This document shows positions 5,570-13,799 of a stretch of DNA of 15,511 bases, piece by piece (positions within the stretch are counted from its first letter, which is position 1; each line of letters starts with the position of its first letter). The notes under the pieces are model-generated. The model was not told the DNA's origin. It saw only the letters and a list, made by a program, of their open reading frames with translations, and made no database searches. The stretch is from Selenomonas sp. (GTDB lineage: Bacteria; Bacillota; Negativicutes; Selenomonadales; Selenomonadaceae). The translations under genes were made by a program, and so were the position numbers. The stretch covers positions 1 to 15,511 of the forward strand of contig DOYB01000146.1 of NCBI GenBank assembly GCA_003518745.1, read 5' to 3'.

Positions 5570-8344
5570 CTATGCTACTTGCCGCTTTACCAGTTCGGTA
5601 AAGATTCCGCCCTTTTCCATCAGCTCGTCGAAGGTCCCTACCTCAGCCACCCGGCCTGACTCCATCACTATGATTCTGTCGCAGTTGCGTATGGTGGAGA
5701 GACGATGTGCCACGATTATACGTGTGGCTCGAAGCTTCTCCAGGCTCTTGGTCACTATGGACTGAGACCTGTTGTCAAGGGCACTGGTGGCCTCATCAAA
5801 AATCAAAAGAGAGGGTTTGCCAACGAGAGCCCTGGCTATAAGTATGCGCTGGCGCTGCCCGCCGGATATGTTTGAGCTGCCCTCACTGATGACAGTCTGC
5901 ATCCCCATGGGCATCTGGGCAATATCTTCGGCAATGCCCGCGGCTTCTGCCGCCATCCACGCATCGTCCTGAGTCAGCAGCCTTGTTCCCACGATATTGG
6001 TAAATATATCTCCTGTCATAAGCTGTCCATTCTGAAGCACCACACCCATCTGCGAACGTACAGAGGGCAGTGAAAGCTCGGACAGATCCTGCCCGTCAAA
6101 GGAAACACTTCCACGCTTTGGCACCTCAAATCCAAGCAGCATACGAACAAGAGTGCTCTTGCCGCTGCCGGAGCGTCCCACTATAGCTACATTCTCCCCT
6201 GCCTCTACAGAGAAGCTCACATCGTGGAGTACCTCTTCCCCCTCCACCTCAGTCATCTCTCCCTTTTCACCGGGAACCATATGACTGTAGGCAAAGGAAA
6301 GATGGCTCACCTCCAGAGCTCCTGTAAGCTTTCCCGCGTCCTGCTTATCCTCTGAGGTTTCAGGAACCGCGTTCAAAATGGGGCGCAGGTTCTCCAGCTG
6401 AGGCTGGATCCCGAAATACTGGCTGATCAAACCCAATACGCCGCCAAGGACACCATTGAAGCTCGTATACGCGGCATTGAACGCGATGAACTGAGCATAG
6501 CCTATGCCCTGCTGCGTGGTTTTTCCGTCAGCACTCACTTCATTCATGCCATATACGGCAATCCAATAGAGTATCATTGTCAGCACAAAGGGCTGCATAC
6601 TGGAAATAATGGATGTGTAGTTATTCTGCCAACGCAGCTTCAGAGTCCAGTTCCAGTGTTCACCGAAGGCCTTGGTCCAGAGATTGTATGCCTGTTCCTC
6701 CGCTCCCTGCACCCTGAATTTCGCGAGCCCCGCAAAAATCTGCTGCACTATGCCCGCCGACTTATTGCCGGCATCAATAATCTTGCGCTGGAAAAACAAT
6801 ACCCGCCGAAGGACTATGGCCACAAAGAGCGAATAGACCACCCAGACGGCGACGGCGGCTGCTGTCAGCTTAAGACTGTAGTAGCACATCAGGAATATGC
6901 TCCAGAAGGAGAATATGAATCCCAGTATAGAGCCTACAAACTCACCTGAAGCGAGGCTCTTGGCTATACCTATACCTCCCATGCGGCTGGCCAGCTCGCC
7001 AACCGTATACCTTCTGAAGAACTTTGTAGGCAAACTCATCAGCCTGCCCCACATCGCGGCCTCCGCGGCAATCTCGATACGAGTCGAGATACGCATGACC
7101 GCGATGGAACGAACAATACTGAGAGCCGCGGTGGTAAAGCTGGTCACCATCAGCGCCTGCGTTACAGTAGCCAAACCCTGTCTGTCCAATATTGGTATGA
7201 TATCCTGGAAAATAGTTTCCGTTATTATTGGCGTGGCCAATGGGATAATTCCGGCAAATATACTGCAGGCAATAATCGTACGGTAATCTGCCTTCCAGCA
7301 TTGATGGAACATGAACTTTATTAGATCCCACAGCTTTAACGCGCGGGCAGGGAAGCCCGCATAACAGGCAAAGGCATCCTTTTTCAGCCGCTTTGTTTCC
7401 TCATCCGTCAGGACAACACCCTCAGGATTTTCCCGATATACGATTCTATAGCTCTCGGGAGTATCAGGCACTACAGCGGCTATTACCTCCTTCTTCGCGC
7501 CCTTCGGGGTGTAAAAGCCGATTATGACGCCTGTATCCTTCTTGTACCAGTCATCCGGAAGGGATACAAGACGCATCTGCATATTGCCCTTCTGCATAAG
7601 GCGGCGCAGCAGCGCCACAGAATCCAACCGTCTGGCGTTTTCCTCCGCTATGCCAATAGATTCCACAGGCATAGAAAGAGCCTTCGCCACTCGCTTCACT
7701 GTGAAAATCGCTTCCAGTACCAGCTTGCTGTCGGCTGAGCTTTCACTTTCTCCTGAAAATAGGAGTTCCTCTCCCAAGAGGCTCCTTACGCCATTTTCAA
7801 CAAGGATACGCTTGGAGCGCTCGCGTATTCTCATACGGCGGCTCAGAATCTTGTCCTCAGAGCCGAAACGCAGGCCGAGCAGCATGGACAGGATTTCTTC
7901 GTTATCCCTAAAAGCCTCTTCAAGCTCCCGGACTGACGCCTTGCCCGCCATCATTCCCGGCTTTTTCCACGTCAGTATCATATCATCGCCCCGGTCCGCC
8001 ATCATGCGTACCCAGGGAATCTCAACCAACATTTCGAACCAGCGTTCCATGCTGCTTCGCAGGACCTCAATCCCCGTCCATTCAAAGGGGAGCAGGCTGA
8101 GCTCCGCGTCCTCTGTAGCATAGATCCTTATCTTGACTTCCCCGAAGGCATCCAAAGCGGGAAATACCGGATCACCTTCCGAAAGGGTCATCAAATAGCA
8201 TTGACGGAAGGACAGCTTATCACCGTCGGCCTTGTCTCCCACCAGAGCATAAACCTCGACCTTTCCTGAAACCACTTTGTAAAACGAGTGTTCATCCTCC
8301 ACGAGAAAGCGCTTCCCGGCCATCAATCTCACATTTGGTTCCAT
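5570..8344 (-). CDS. NHLM-type ABC transporter, permease/ATP-binding protein with large N-terminal domain
   Basis: A 924-residue half-transporter matching the second ABC protein of NHLM export systems. Residues 1-345 are a soluble N-terminal part: 1-90 looks like a small beta-barrel reminiscent of cyclic-nucleotide-binding folds (FYKVVSGKVEVYAL...), but the characteristic phosphate-binding motif is not visible; 100-345 is unassigned. The membrane domain (about 350-645) contains segments such as TIIACSIFAGIIPLATPII and the coupling region SLPTKFFRRYTVGELASRM. The nucleotide-binding domain (about 675-920) is intact: Walker A GRSGSGKST 723-731, signature ISGGQ 826-830, Walker B LLIFDEA 846-852, H-loop His880. 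No peptidase domain is present. The ATG at 8344 follows AAGGAGG by 5 nt; an in-frame GTG at 8350 lies inside that site. It starts 17 bp after the C39 transporter, so the two probably form a heterodimer or act in sequence. Confidence 0.9.
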   Translation of the reverse strand: MEPNVRLMAGKRFLVEDEHSFYKVVSGKVEVYALVGDKADGDKLSFRQCYLMTLSEGDPVFPALDAFGEVKIRIYATEDAELSLLPFEWTGIEVLRSSMERWFEMLVEIPWVRMMADRGDDMILTWKKPGMMAGKASVRELEEAFRDNEEILSMLLGLRFGSEDKILSRRMRIRERSKRILVENGVRSLLGEELLFSGESESSADSKLVLEAIFTVKRVAKALSMPVESIGIAEENARRLDSVALLRRLMQKGNMQMRLVSLPDDWYKKDTGVIIGFYTPKGAKKEVIAAVVPDTPESYRIVYRENPEGVVLTDEETKRLKKDAFACYAGFPARALKLWDLIKFMFHQCWKADYRTIIACSIFAGIIPLATPIITETIFQDIIPILDRQGLATVTQALMVTSFTTAALSIVRSIAVMRISTRIEIAAEAAMWGRLMSLPTKFFRRYTVGELASRMGGIGIAKSLASGEFVGSILGFIFSFWSIFLMCYYSLKLTAAAVAVWVVYSLFVAIVLRRVLFFQRKIIDAGNKSAGIVQQIFAGLAKFRVQGAEEQAYNLWTKAFGEHWNWTLKLRWQNNYTSIISSMQPFVLTMILYWIAVYGMNEVSADGKTTQQGIGYAQFIAFNAAYTSFNGVLGGVLGLISQYFGIQPQLENLRPILNAVPETSEDKQDAGKLTGALEVSHLSFAYSHMVPGEKGEMTEVEGEEVLHDVSFSVEAGENVAIVGRSGSGKSTLVRMLLGFEVPKRGSVSFDGQDLSELSLPSVRSQMGVVLQNGQLMTGDIFTNIVGTRLLTQDDAWMAAEAAGIAEDIAQMPMGMQTVISEGSSNISGGQRQRILIARALVGKPSLLIFDEATSALDNRSQSIVTKSLEKLRATRIIVAHRLSTIRNCDRIIVMESGRVAEVGTFDELMEKGGIFTELVKRQVA

Positions 8345-8361
8345 CGGCACCTCCTCCTTCC

Positions 8362-10590
8362 TTATGAATCCAAGGTTTCCTGAGTCTCGCTCTCCCGTTC
8401 CTCGATCAAGCGCTTATACGGGCCGTCATGCCCTAGCATATCCCTATGTGTGCCGCGCTCAACTACTTTTCCCTGGGAAAGGACTATAATCTCGTCGCAA
8501 TCCCTTATGGTGGAAAGCCTGTGAGCCACTATTATGCAGGTACAGCCACGATGACGGATATTTTCCAGAACCTTCTTTTCCGTTATGGGGTCAAGAGCGC
8601 TTGTTGCCTCGTCCAGCACGAGAATTGATGGATTTATTGCCAAAGCCCGCGCGATCTCCAAGCGCTGCCGCTGACCGCCGGAGAAGTTCATGCCACCCTC
8701 AGATACCTGAGCTTCATAGCCCTTATCCAGCTTCAATATATCCTCATGTATACACGCATCCTTTGCTGCCTGAATAATATCACTCTTCCGCACGGTACTG
8801 TCGAAAAGGGCTATATTCTCAGCAACGGTGCCTGTAATCAGGAATATGTCCTGATCCACAGCCGCAAGGGAAGCCAGTATGACTCTGCGGGGCACATTTC
8901 TTCTCGGAACCCCGTCAAATGCCAGAGTTCCTCCCCATTCCTCGTAAAGTCCCGTAATGACCTTCGCCAGCGTGGATTTGCCACTGCCCGACGCGCCCAC
9001 GACGGCCACCCATTCACCGGGATTAGCATGCATATTGAAATGCTCCAAAAGGGGTTTTTCCAAGGGGCTGTAGCCAAAGCTCATATCCTCAAGGGTAACC
9101 TCCCCTGAAAGACGGTCCATACGAAAGGCTTTCTTATCCTCTTCTTCCTTAGTGGGAAAGTTCAGTGCATCAACCTCATAGCGCCTTACGTCGTTCAGCC
9201 TTTGCATCTGCATTTCCGTAGTCTGCAGGGTCGAGCCAAGCCCCACCAGCGCATTGACCGGAGCCTGAAAGCTGCCCATGAGGTGCTGAAACGCCATGAA
9301 CATACCGGCTGTCATAGCACCTTCCATGATGGAAAAACCACCTATGGTCATTATCAATGCCCCGTTTATGCCTGAAAGAAGCGTAGGGAGGAGCTTTACT
9401 GACATAGCCCAAAGGGTGGTTTCCTGGGAAGCCGTCAGCACCTTTGTCTGATAGCCCGCCCACTTCGTAAAGAAATCCGATTCATCACCATTGGCCTTTA
9501 TGGTCTCTATCATGCGAAGCCCGTTCATGGCCACACCATAGGCTTTGCCCGCGTCCTGCTGGATGCGCATATTAAGATCCGTAAGATGGCGCCTCATGGC
9601 AAAAAACAGTATGATTTCAACTGAGGTGAAGGCTACACCTATCAGTGTCAGCGCCACATTGTACTGAAGCAGCAGCAACAGATAGAAGATAGCCACGAAC
9701 ATATCCAGAACCGCTGTTGCCGCGGGTCCCGACAGAACTCCCGCAATGGACTCATTGAAGCCCACACGGCCCGCGACCTCCGCCGCATACCGCTGATGGA
9801 AGAACTGCATGGGCAGCTTCAGCAAATGCCAGAAATAGCTTGATGAATCCGCAAGCGTCAGCTTCCTTTGCCACTGGGTAAGCACCACGGCTCTAAGCCA
9901 TGAGATTATTCCCGACAAAACAAAGGATATTCCCATCGCTATACAGAAGTTTGTCATCCAGTCCAGATGCTTCCTGGTTAGTATCTCATCCATGAATATC
10001 TGGCTCATAACCGGTCCCGCCAGACCGGGAATTATAGCGCATAATTCCAGAATCAATATGAACAGCGCCGCCCAACGATCCTCAAGAAGCTTCCTTGCCA
10101 TGTCCTTGAACACGTTATAGCGATGGCCTTCCTTTTTGAAGCCCTCCCCGGGCTCTATGTATAGGGAAACCCCCGTATATGAGGTACGAAATTCATCCAT
10201 TGGAACGGTACGCCGCCCCATGGCAGGATCATTGAGATAGGCCTTTCCGTCCTTGATGCCCTCCAGCACCACGAAATGATTGAATTCCCAATGAATAATC
10301 AGCGGAAAGGGTTTCTCCGGGATGAGCTCTATAAGATCATCCACGGTCCACCGATAACCATCCGCTTCGCAATTACGATTCCTGGCTGCCCTGATAACAC
10401 TGCTGGCCTTAGAACCGTCTCGATTGACGCCGCACTCTGCTCTGAGCTTTTCCAGCGGAATCCAAAGATCATAATGAGCCAGCACCATGGCCAGCGCGGC
10501 GGCGCCGCATTCCGTCGCTTCCATCTGAAGAATCGTCGGAACCTTTACCCGCCCGCCGCCAAAGAACCACTCTTTCAGCTTCGTAATCAT
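8362..10590 (-). CDS. NHLM-type peptidase/permease/ATPase ABC transporter with C39 leader peptidase
   Basis: A 742-residue inner membrane exporter that in this family removes a double-glycine leader and carries the cargo across. The N-terminal C39 peptidase domain (about 15-145) has an intact active site: Gln22 and Cys28 in LQMEATECGAA, His105 in NHFVVLEG and Asp121 in LNDPAMGRR. The peptidase is therefore expected to be active, unlike the degenerate C39-like domains of RTX toxin exporters such as HlyB. The membrane domain spans about 170-455. The ATPase domain (about 495-735) has Walker A GASGSGKST 532-540, signature FSGGQ 636-640, Walker B LVLDEA 657-662 and H-loop His690. The ATG at 10590 follows AGGTG by 5 nt and begins 4 nt after the preceding adaptor gene. 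An active leader peptidase implies a leader-bearing substrate, and the only candidate visible is the small protein at 2925-3155. Confidence 0.94.
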   Translation of the reverse strand: MITKLKEWFFGGGRVKVPTILQMEATECGAAALAMVLAHYDLWIPLEKLRAECGVNRDGSKASSVIRAARNRNCEADGYRWTVDDLIELIPEKPFPLIIHWEFNHFVVLEGIKDGKAYLNDPAMGRRTVPMDEFRTSYTGVSLYIEPGEGFKKEGHRYNVFKDMARKLLEDRWAALFILILELCAIIPGLAGPVMSQIFMDEILTRKHLDWMTNFCIAMGISFVLSGIISWLRAVVLTQWQRKLTLADSSSYFWHLLKLPMQFFHQRYAAEVAGRVGFNESIAGVLSGPAATAVLDMFVAIFYLLLLLQYNVALTLIGVAFTSVEIILFFAMRRHLTDLNMRIQQDAGKAYGVAMNGLRMIETIKANGDESDFFTKWAGYQTKVLTASQETTLWAMSVKLLPTLLSGINGALIMTIGGFSIMEGAMTAGMFMAFQHLMGSFQAPVNALVGLGSTLQTTEMQMQRLNDVRRYEVDALNFPTKEEEDKKAFRMDRLSGEVTLEDMSFGYSPLEKPLLEHFNMHANPGEWVAVVGASGSGKSTLAKVITGLYEEWGGTLAFDGVPRRNVPRRVILASLAAVDQDIFLITGTVAENIALFDSTVRKSDIIQAAKDACIHEDILKLDKGYEAQVSEGGMNFSGGQRQRLEIARALAINPSILVLDEATSALDPITEKKVLENIRHRGCTCIIVAHRLSTIRDCDEIIVLSQGKVVERGTHRDMLGHDGPYKRLIEERESETQETLDS

Positions 10591-10594
10591 GCGT

Positions 10595-11608
10595 TCACCT
10601 GCTCCTCAACCATTGACTCAGCTTGTAGAACACCTTTTCAATGGGTGGGCGCCGTTCAATTATTATAGAGCCGGTGCAGAAGCTGCCTGCTGTAATGGGC
10701 TTGTGTTCCCCCACGGATGAGGTCCAGAGGTACCCGGACTTATCGTTTTCATCCTTCACAAGATCAAAATTGACCTCTACCACAGAGCTTTGCTGCGCCT
10801 GAATAATCCACTGGGCAAGCTGATCATTACCCAAATTCTTCTGCATTGCCTGCATGGATACCGGATATTGCGACACAGAACGGACAGTCCCCAGAAGGCT
10901 TCCCGTCTGTGAAACATCGACACCGTTGGGTGACAGCTGTATCGTCTGTCCCTTCTCTACACGTTTCCCCTTGTTCACCGGAATATAAAGTATACCCTTT
11001 AGATCATGCTTGCCTTCATCTACCCGCACAGCGGCAATGGGCGTACCTCCGTTTACAACTGCGCCCTCTTCCACAAGAACCTCGTCCACTGTACCATCGT
11101 AAGGGGAATGCACGAATTCCGAGGCTTCCTTCTGATAGCGCTGAGAATCAAACTCATGGACCCGGCTTTCCGCGTCACGGCTGTTAGATGCCAGCCCCGG
11201 ACGATATTGAGCCATACGTGTGACCGCGTCTGCCTGCGCCTGATCCACATGGGCTATGAGCTGTCCCTTGGTGATTTTTTCGCCATGATGAATATATACT
11301 TCGTCTACAACGCCGCCTGAAATGGCTGATATCTTTGCCACACCGCTGGGATCCATAATCAGTCCCATTCCATCAGCCTTTACGGTGAAGGAGCCGAATA
11401 TGGACCATACGACAACAGCTACCATCGCCGCCGCCACAGCGACCAATCCCATCCAGCCTATAGGAGTCGTTATAGGAAGCACCGTGTCCAGTTTTTCAGG
11501 CGAACGCATCTTGTCAAGGGCTTCTTTGCTGAAAATCTGGCTGTTGTCCCGATTCCATCGTTCTGCCGCGCTTTGCTGCTGAACTGAGTTCTTTTCTGCC
11601 TCCCCCAT
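10595..11608 (-). CDS. NHLM-type HlyD-family secretion adaptor
   Basis: A 337-residue membrane fusion protein. A cytosolic stretch (1-50) includes FSKEALDKMRSPEKLDTVLPITTP, the N-terminal signature of HlyD proteins in NHLM clusters. One transmembrane helix lies at about 51-70 (GWMGLVAVAAAMVAVVVWSI). The two lipoyl half-motifs are at about 90-122 (AISGGVVDEVYIHHGEKITKG) and 165-195 (VHSPYDGTVDEVLVEEGAVV), followed by a beta-barrel region to about 310. The stretch between the lipoyl halves is only about 40 residues, so there is no long coiled-coil hairpin to reach an outer membrane channel. The ATG overlaps the preceding stop codon by one base (TAATG) and has GAGGGGGAG upstream. This protein probably docks on the ABC pair and relies on the other adaptor to contact TolC. 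Confidence 0.88.
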   Translation of the reverse strand: MGEAEKNSVQQQSAAERWNRDNSQIFSKEALDKMRSPEKLDTVLPITTPIGWMGLVAVAAAMVAVVVWSIFGSFTVKADGMGLIMDPSGVAKISAISGGVVDEVYIHHGEKITKGQLIAHVDQAQADAVTRMAQYRPGLASNSRDAESRVHEFDSQRYQKEASEFVHSPYDGTVDEVLVEEGAVVNGGTPIAAVRVDEGKHDLKGILYIPVNKGKRVEKGQTIQLSPNGVDVSQTGSLLGTVRSVSQYPVSMQAMQKNLGNDQLAQWIIQAQQSSVVEVNFDLVKDENDKSGYLWTSSVGEHKPITAGSFCTGSIIIERRPPIEKVFYKLSQWLRSR

Positions 11609-12774
11609 TAACGCTCCCCCTCATCCAAAGTAATTTCGACTCTCATTCCATCAGAAAGTCCTTCAAAGTTGCCTACCACAACCACATCACCCTCAGAAAG
11701 CCCCTCCAGAATCTCCACATACTTATCATCGTCGGTTCCGGCCTTGACATTCCTGATATGAATAGTTCCATCCTCTACCACGTAAACCTTGTCACGGGCT
11801 TTATCAAACATCGCGCCAAGGGGCACAGTAAGGCATTTATAGGAACTGCCCGTCCTCATCTCCACGCCCCTGTAGGTCATGGGTTCCAGCAGACGAGTGC
11901 GGTTGTCGACCTCCCATACAGCGCGCCGCACATCAGCCGGCTCGGAAAGGGGAGGCGTTATTTCCTTCAAGGTAGCGTAAATCTTCTGGTCCCATCCTGA
12001 GTTGCCGGCTCCATAGCCCGTATCATATGCCTTTCCCATGGCCCATCGATCCAGAAACGAAAGTGTGGAAACGTCACCTATCTTAAGGTTACGTGCGTTG
12101 CTATCATCAAGATTGATGGAAAAGGTCAGTCTATCGAAATTTCCTACCAGCGCGATAGGTGTTCCCGCCTGTATATATGCGCCTTCCCTCTGATAGAGAA
12201 TAATTACCTCCCCATCTACAGGGGATACAACAGTTAGCCAGCCCTCCTGAACCAAAAGCTGCTCCCGCTGCGCCTCAGCTTCGCGAAGAGCTTCCTGAGC
12301 TGCCAAATACTGAGCCTGTGATTCCTCATATTTCTCCTTGGAGGTGGCATTCTTTGCCATAAGCCGCCCCTGCCTCTGGTACGAGCTCACAGCCTGAGCC
12401 AGGACTGCCTCTGCCTTGCGTACAGCGCTGGTGGCCTGCTGGAGCTTCAGCGGAATACTCTCATTGGCCAGTGAAATAAGCGGATCGCCCTTCCGCACCG
12501 AATCATTCTTTCCCACATACCAATTCAATATACGCCCGTCCACCAAAGCTATGGCATCTGTCATACTGTCACTGCTGAAGCGTACGGCATCCATATCGAT
12601 GGTAGGCTGAAAATCCCTTATCGTCGCCTTCGCTCCCGTAAGCTGGACGACACGGCTATCCATACGCTTCGCGATCTGGTTCTCATCGCTGTAGTTGAGC
12701 CACGCACCATAGCCTACCAGGGCAAAGGCCATCAGGAAGATAATGATTAGACCCGCATAAAAATATCGCTTCAT
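11608..12774 (-). CDS. RND-type periplasmic adaptor (membrane fusion protein) with TolC-docking motif
   Basis: A 388-residue adaptor of the AcrA/MexA-like type, anchored by one N-terminal helix (about 7-26). First lipoyl half at about 77-103 (LVDGRILNWYVGKNDSVRKGDPL), coiled-coil hairpin at about 108-178, second lipoyl half at about 183-210 (VSPVDGEVIILYQREGAYIQAG), then beta-barrel and a membrane-proximal domain ending in LEGLSEGDVVVVGNFEGLSDGMRV. The hairpin tip contains R134-xxx-L138-xxxxxx-S145 (RQGRLMAKNATS), an exact match to the RxxxLxxxxxxS motif by which adaptors contact TolC-type channels. Adaptors of this type normally partner RND pumps or MacB, yet no such pump is encoded here; the gene lies in an ABC export operon, 57 bp after the PilZ gene. 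The ATG at 12774 has AAAGGA 10 nt upstream. Confidence 0.88.
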   Translation of the reverse strand: MKRYFYAGLIIIFLMAFALVGYGAWLNYSDENQIAKRMDSRVVQLTGAKATIRDFQPTIDMDAVRFSSDSMTDAIALVDGRILNWYVGKNDSVRKGDPLISLANESIPLKLQQATSAVRKAEAVLAQAVSSYQRQGRLMAKNATSKEKYEESQAQYLAAQEALREAEAQREQLLVQEGWLTVVSPVDGEVIILYQREGAYIQAGTPIALVGNFDRLTFSINLDDSNARNLKIGDVSTLSFLDRWAMGKAYDTGYGAGNSGWDQKIYATLKEITPPLSEPADVRRAVWEVDNRTRLLEPMTYRGVEMRTGSSYKCLTVPLGAMFDKARDKVYVVEDGTIHIRNVKAGTDDDKYVEILEGLSEGDVVVVGNFEGLSDGMRVEITLDEGER

Positions 12775-12831
12775 GTTCCCTGTATCCTTTCTTGAACCTT
12801 TAACCTTCTTGCTGCCAAATGACCATAATGT

Positions 12832-13521
12832 TCAAACGCCAATCCCCTTCTTCAGATACTTCTGCTGAAGCTGGAAAAGCGCTCGAACCAGTTTATCCTG
12901 CTGCTTCTCTGAAATGTGGTTTTCCATGTGCGCCCCTATATGATAAATATAATGATTCAGAAAACGTATCTGGGTGCAGCGCCGCACCGTTGCCGTAGCG
13001 CTGAATGAACCATATCCGGGAAGATCGTCAATACATACGGATATATGGCTCCCAATTGGAGCTTCCTGCTCCGAGGCAAAGCATATCCCGTTCCCGCTTA
13101 TATCACAAATGGTCATTTCCTTGGAGCTCCGCAGGTTTCCAAAACCATTGGGCAGCCTGACCTTCAGCCCCATTTCCTGTGGAACCTGAACCCGGACAAA
13201 CTGACGCATCTGCTGCCGCTGCACCTGCGATGGAAAATCAAAGTACCATCTTTTCTCCGGAAGGGCTGTGGAGCTCCGGAACTTGGCAGTAAAACGATAT
13301 ACACAATTATTCCCTTGGGCCGCCCCGTAAAGCGTCTGTCCCGGCTCCAACCCCCTTATGTACTCACTGTCATCCATTTCCAGGTCAACAGCCATGAAGT
13401 CCAGCCTTTCGCCAATCTCGCAAATCGTTCCCACAACGCGACGTTTCCAGTCTGCCGTGTTCAAATGAACTATCTGTTGAAGCGCCAGCACATCGGCCCC
13501 ATTAACATTCTCGCTGGTCAC
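12832..13521 (-). CDS. YcgR-like PilZ-domain protein, predicted c-di-GMP effector
   Basis: A 229-residue cytoplasmic protein. The N-terminal part (about 10-100) resembles the YcgR N-terminal beta-barrel; the C-terminal part (about 101-220) is a PilZ domain. Both c-di-GMP contact motifs are intact: RQFVR at 106-110 (RxxxR) and DISGNG at 140-145 (D/NxSxxG). In known YcgR proteins the ligand switches interaction with a partner, often the flagellar motor; here the position as first gene of an export operon suggests a role in controlling expression or activity of the exporter instead. The start is a GTG, chosen for GAGGG 7 nt upstream and because no in-frame ATG is nearby. Preceded by a promoter at 13565-13592. 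Confidence 0.86.
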   Translation of the reverse strand: MTSENVNGADVLALQQIVHLNTADWKRRVVGTICEIGERLDFMAVDLEMDDSEYIRGLEPGQTLYGAAQGNNCVYRFTAKFRSSTALPEKRWYFDFPSQVQRQQMRQFVRVQVPQEMGLKVRLPNGFGNLRSSKEMTICDISGNGICFASEQEAPIGSHISVCIDDLPGYGSFSATATVRRCTQIRFLNHYIYHIGAHMENHISEKQQDKLVRALFQLQQKYLKKGIGV

Positions 13522-13564
13522 TCTATTTCCCTCTTTTCAAAAAAATTCCACTTCCACTTTTACT

Positions 13565-13592
13565 ATTCTACTCTGAAAGCAGAAGAAGTCAA
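13565..13592 (-). promoter_or_regulatory. Predicted sigma-A promoter of the export operon
   Basis: Minus strand TTGACT (13587-13592), 16-nt spacer, TAGAAT (13565-13570). Transcription would start near 13558, giving a leader of about 37 nt before the GTG of the PilZ gene. No other good promoter is visible between this gene and the end of the operon. The stretch from 13593 to 13740 is AT-rich and otherwise featureless to me. Confidence 0.6.
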
Positions 13593-13744
13593 GCAGAGTA
13601 TGCACACCGGTTGGCCGCTTTTCATGTAACATTTTTAATCAAATTCTCATAAAAATTTCATTTACGTTTACATTAAAATCACCGATATAGTAAATAGCGA
13701 ATTGGTTGTGGGAAGCAACAGATACAGCCTCTTGCCTTCCCACG

Positions 13745-13783
13745 AGAAAGCCCTGTCAAGCATTGTGCTCGACAGGGCTTTCT
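13745..13783 (-). terminator. Strong hairpin terminator after hemL
   Basis: AGAAAGCCCTGTC (13745-13757) and GACAGGGCTTTCT (13771-13783) form a perfect 13-bp stem; the loop can extend pairing through AGCA/TGCT. It lies 16 bp past the hemL stop codon and separates the haem genes from the export operon on the same strand. Confidence 0.8.
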
Positions 13784-13799
13784 TATACGAAATCATCCC

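Noticed and set aside
7524..8123. Plus-strand open frame of 199 codons opposite the 924-aa ABC transporter
   Set aside because: Serine/arginine-rich composition typical of a shadow frame over a coding gene; the opposite strand encodes a well-supported protein.
13045..13629. Plus-strand open frame of 194 codons opposite the PilZ gene and its promoter
   Set aside because: No family resemblance; the opposing strand has an intact PilZ domain and promoter.
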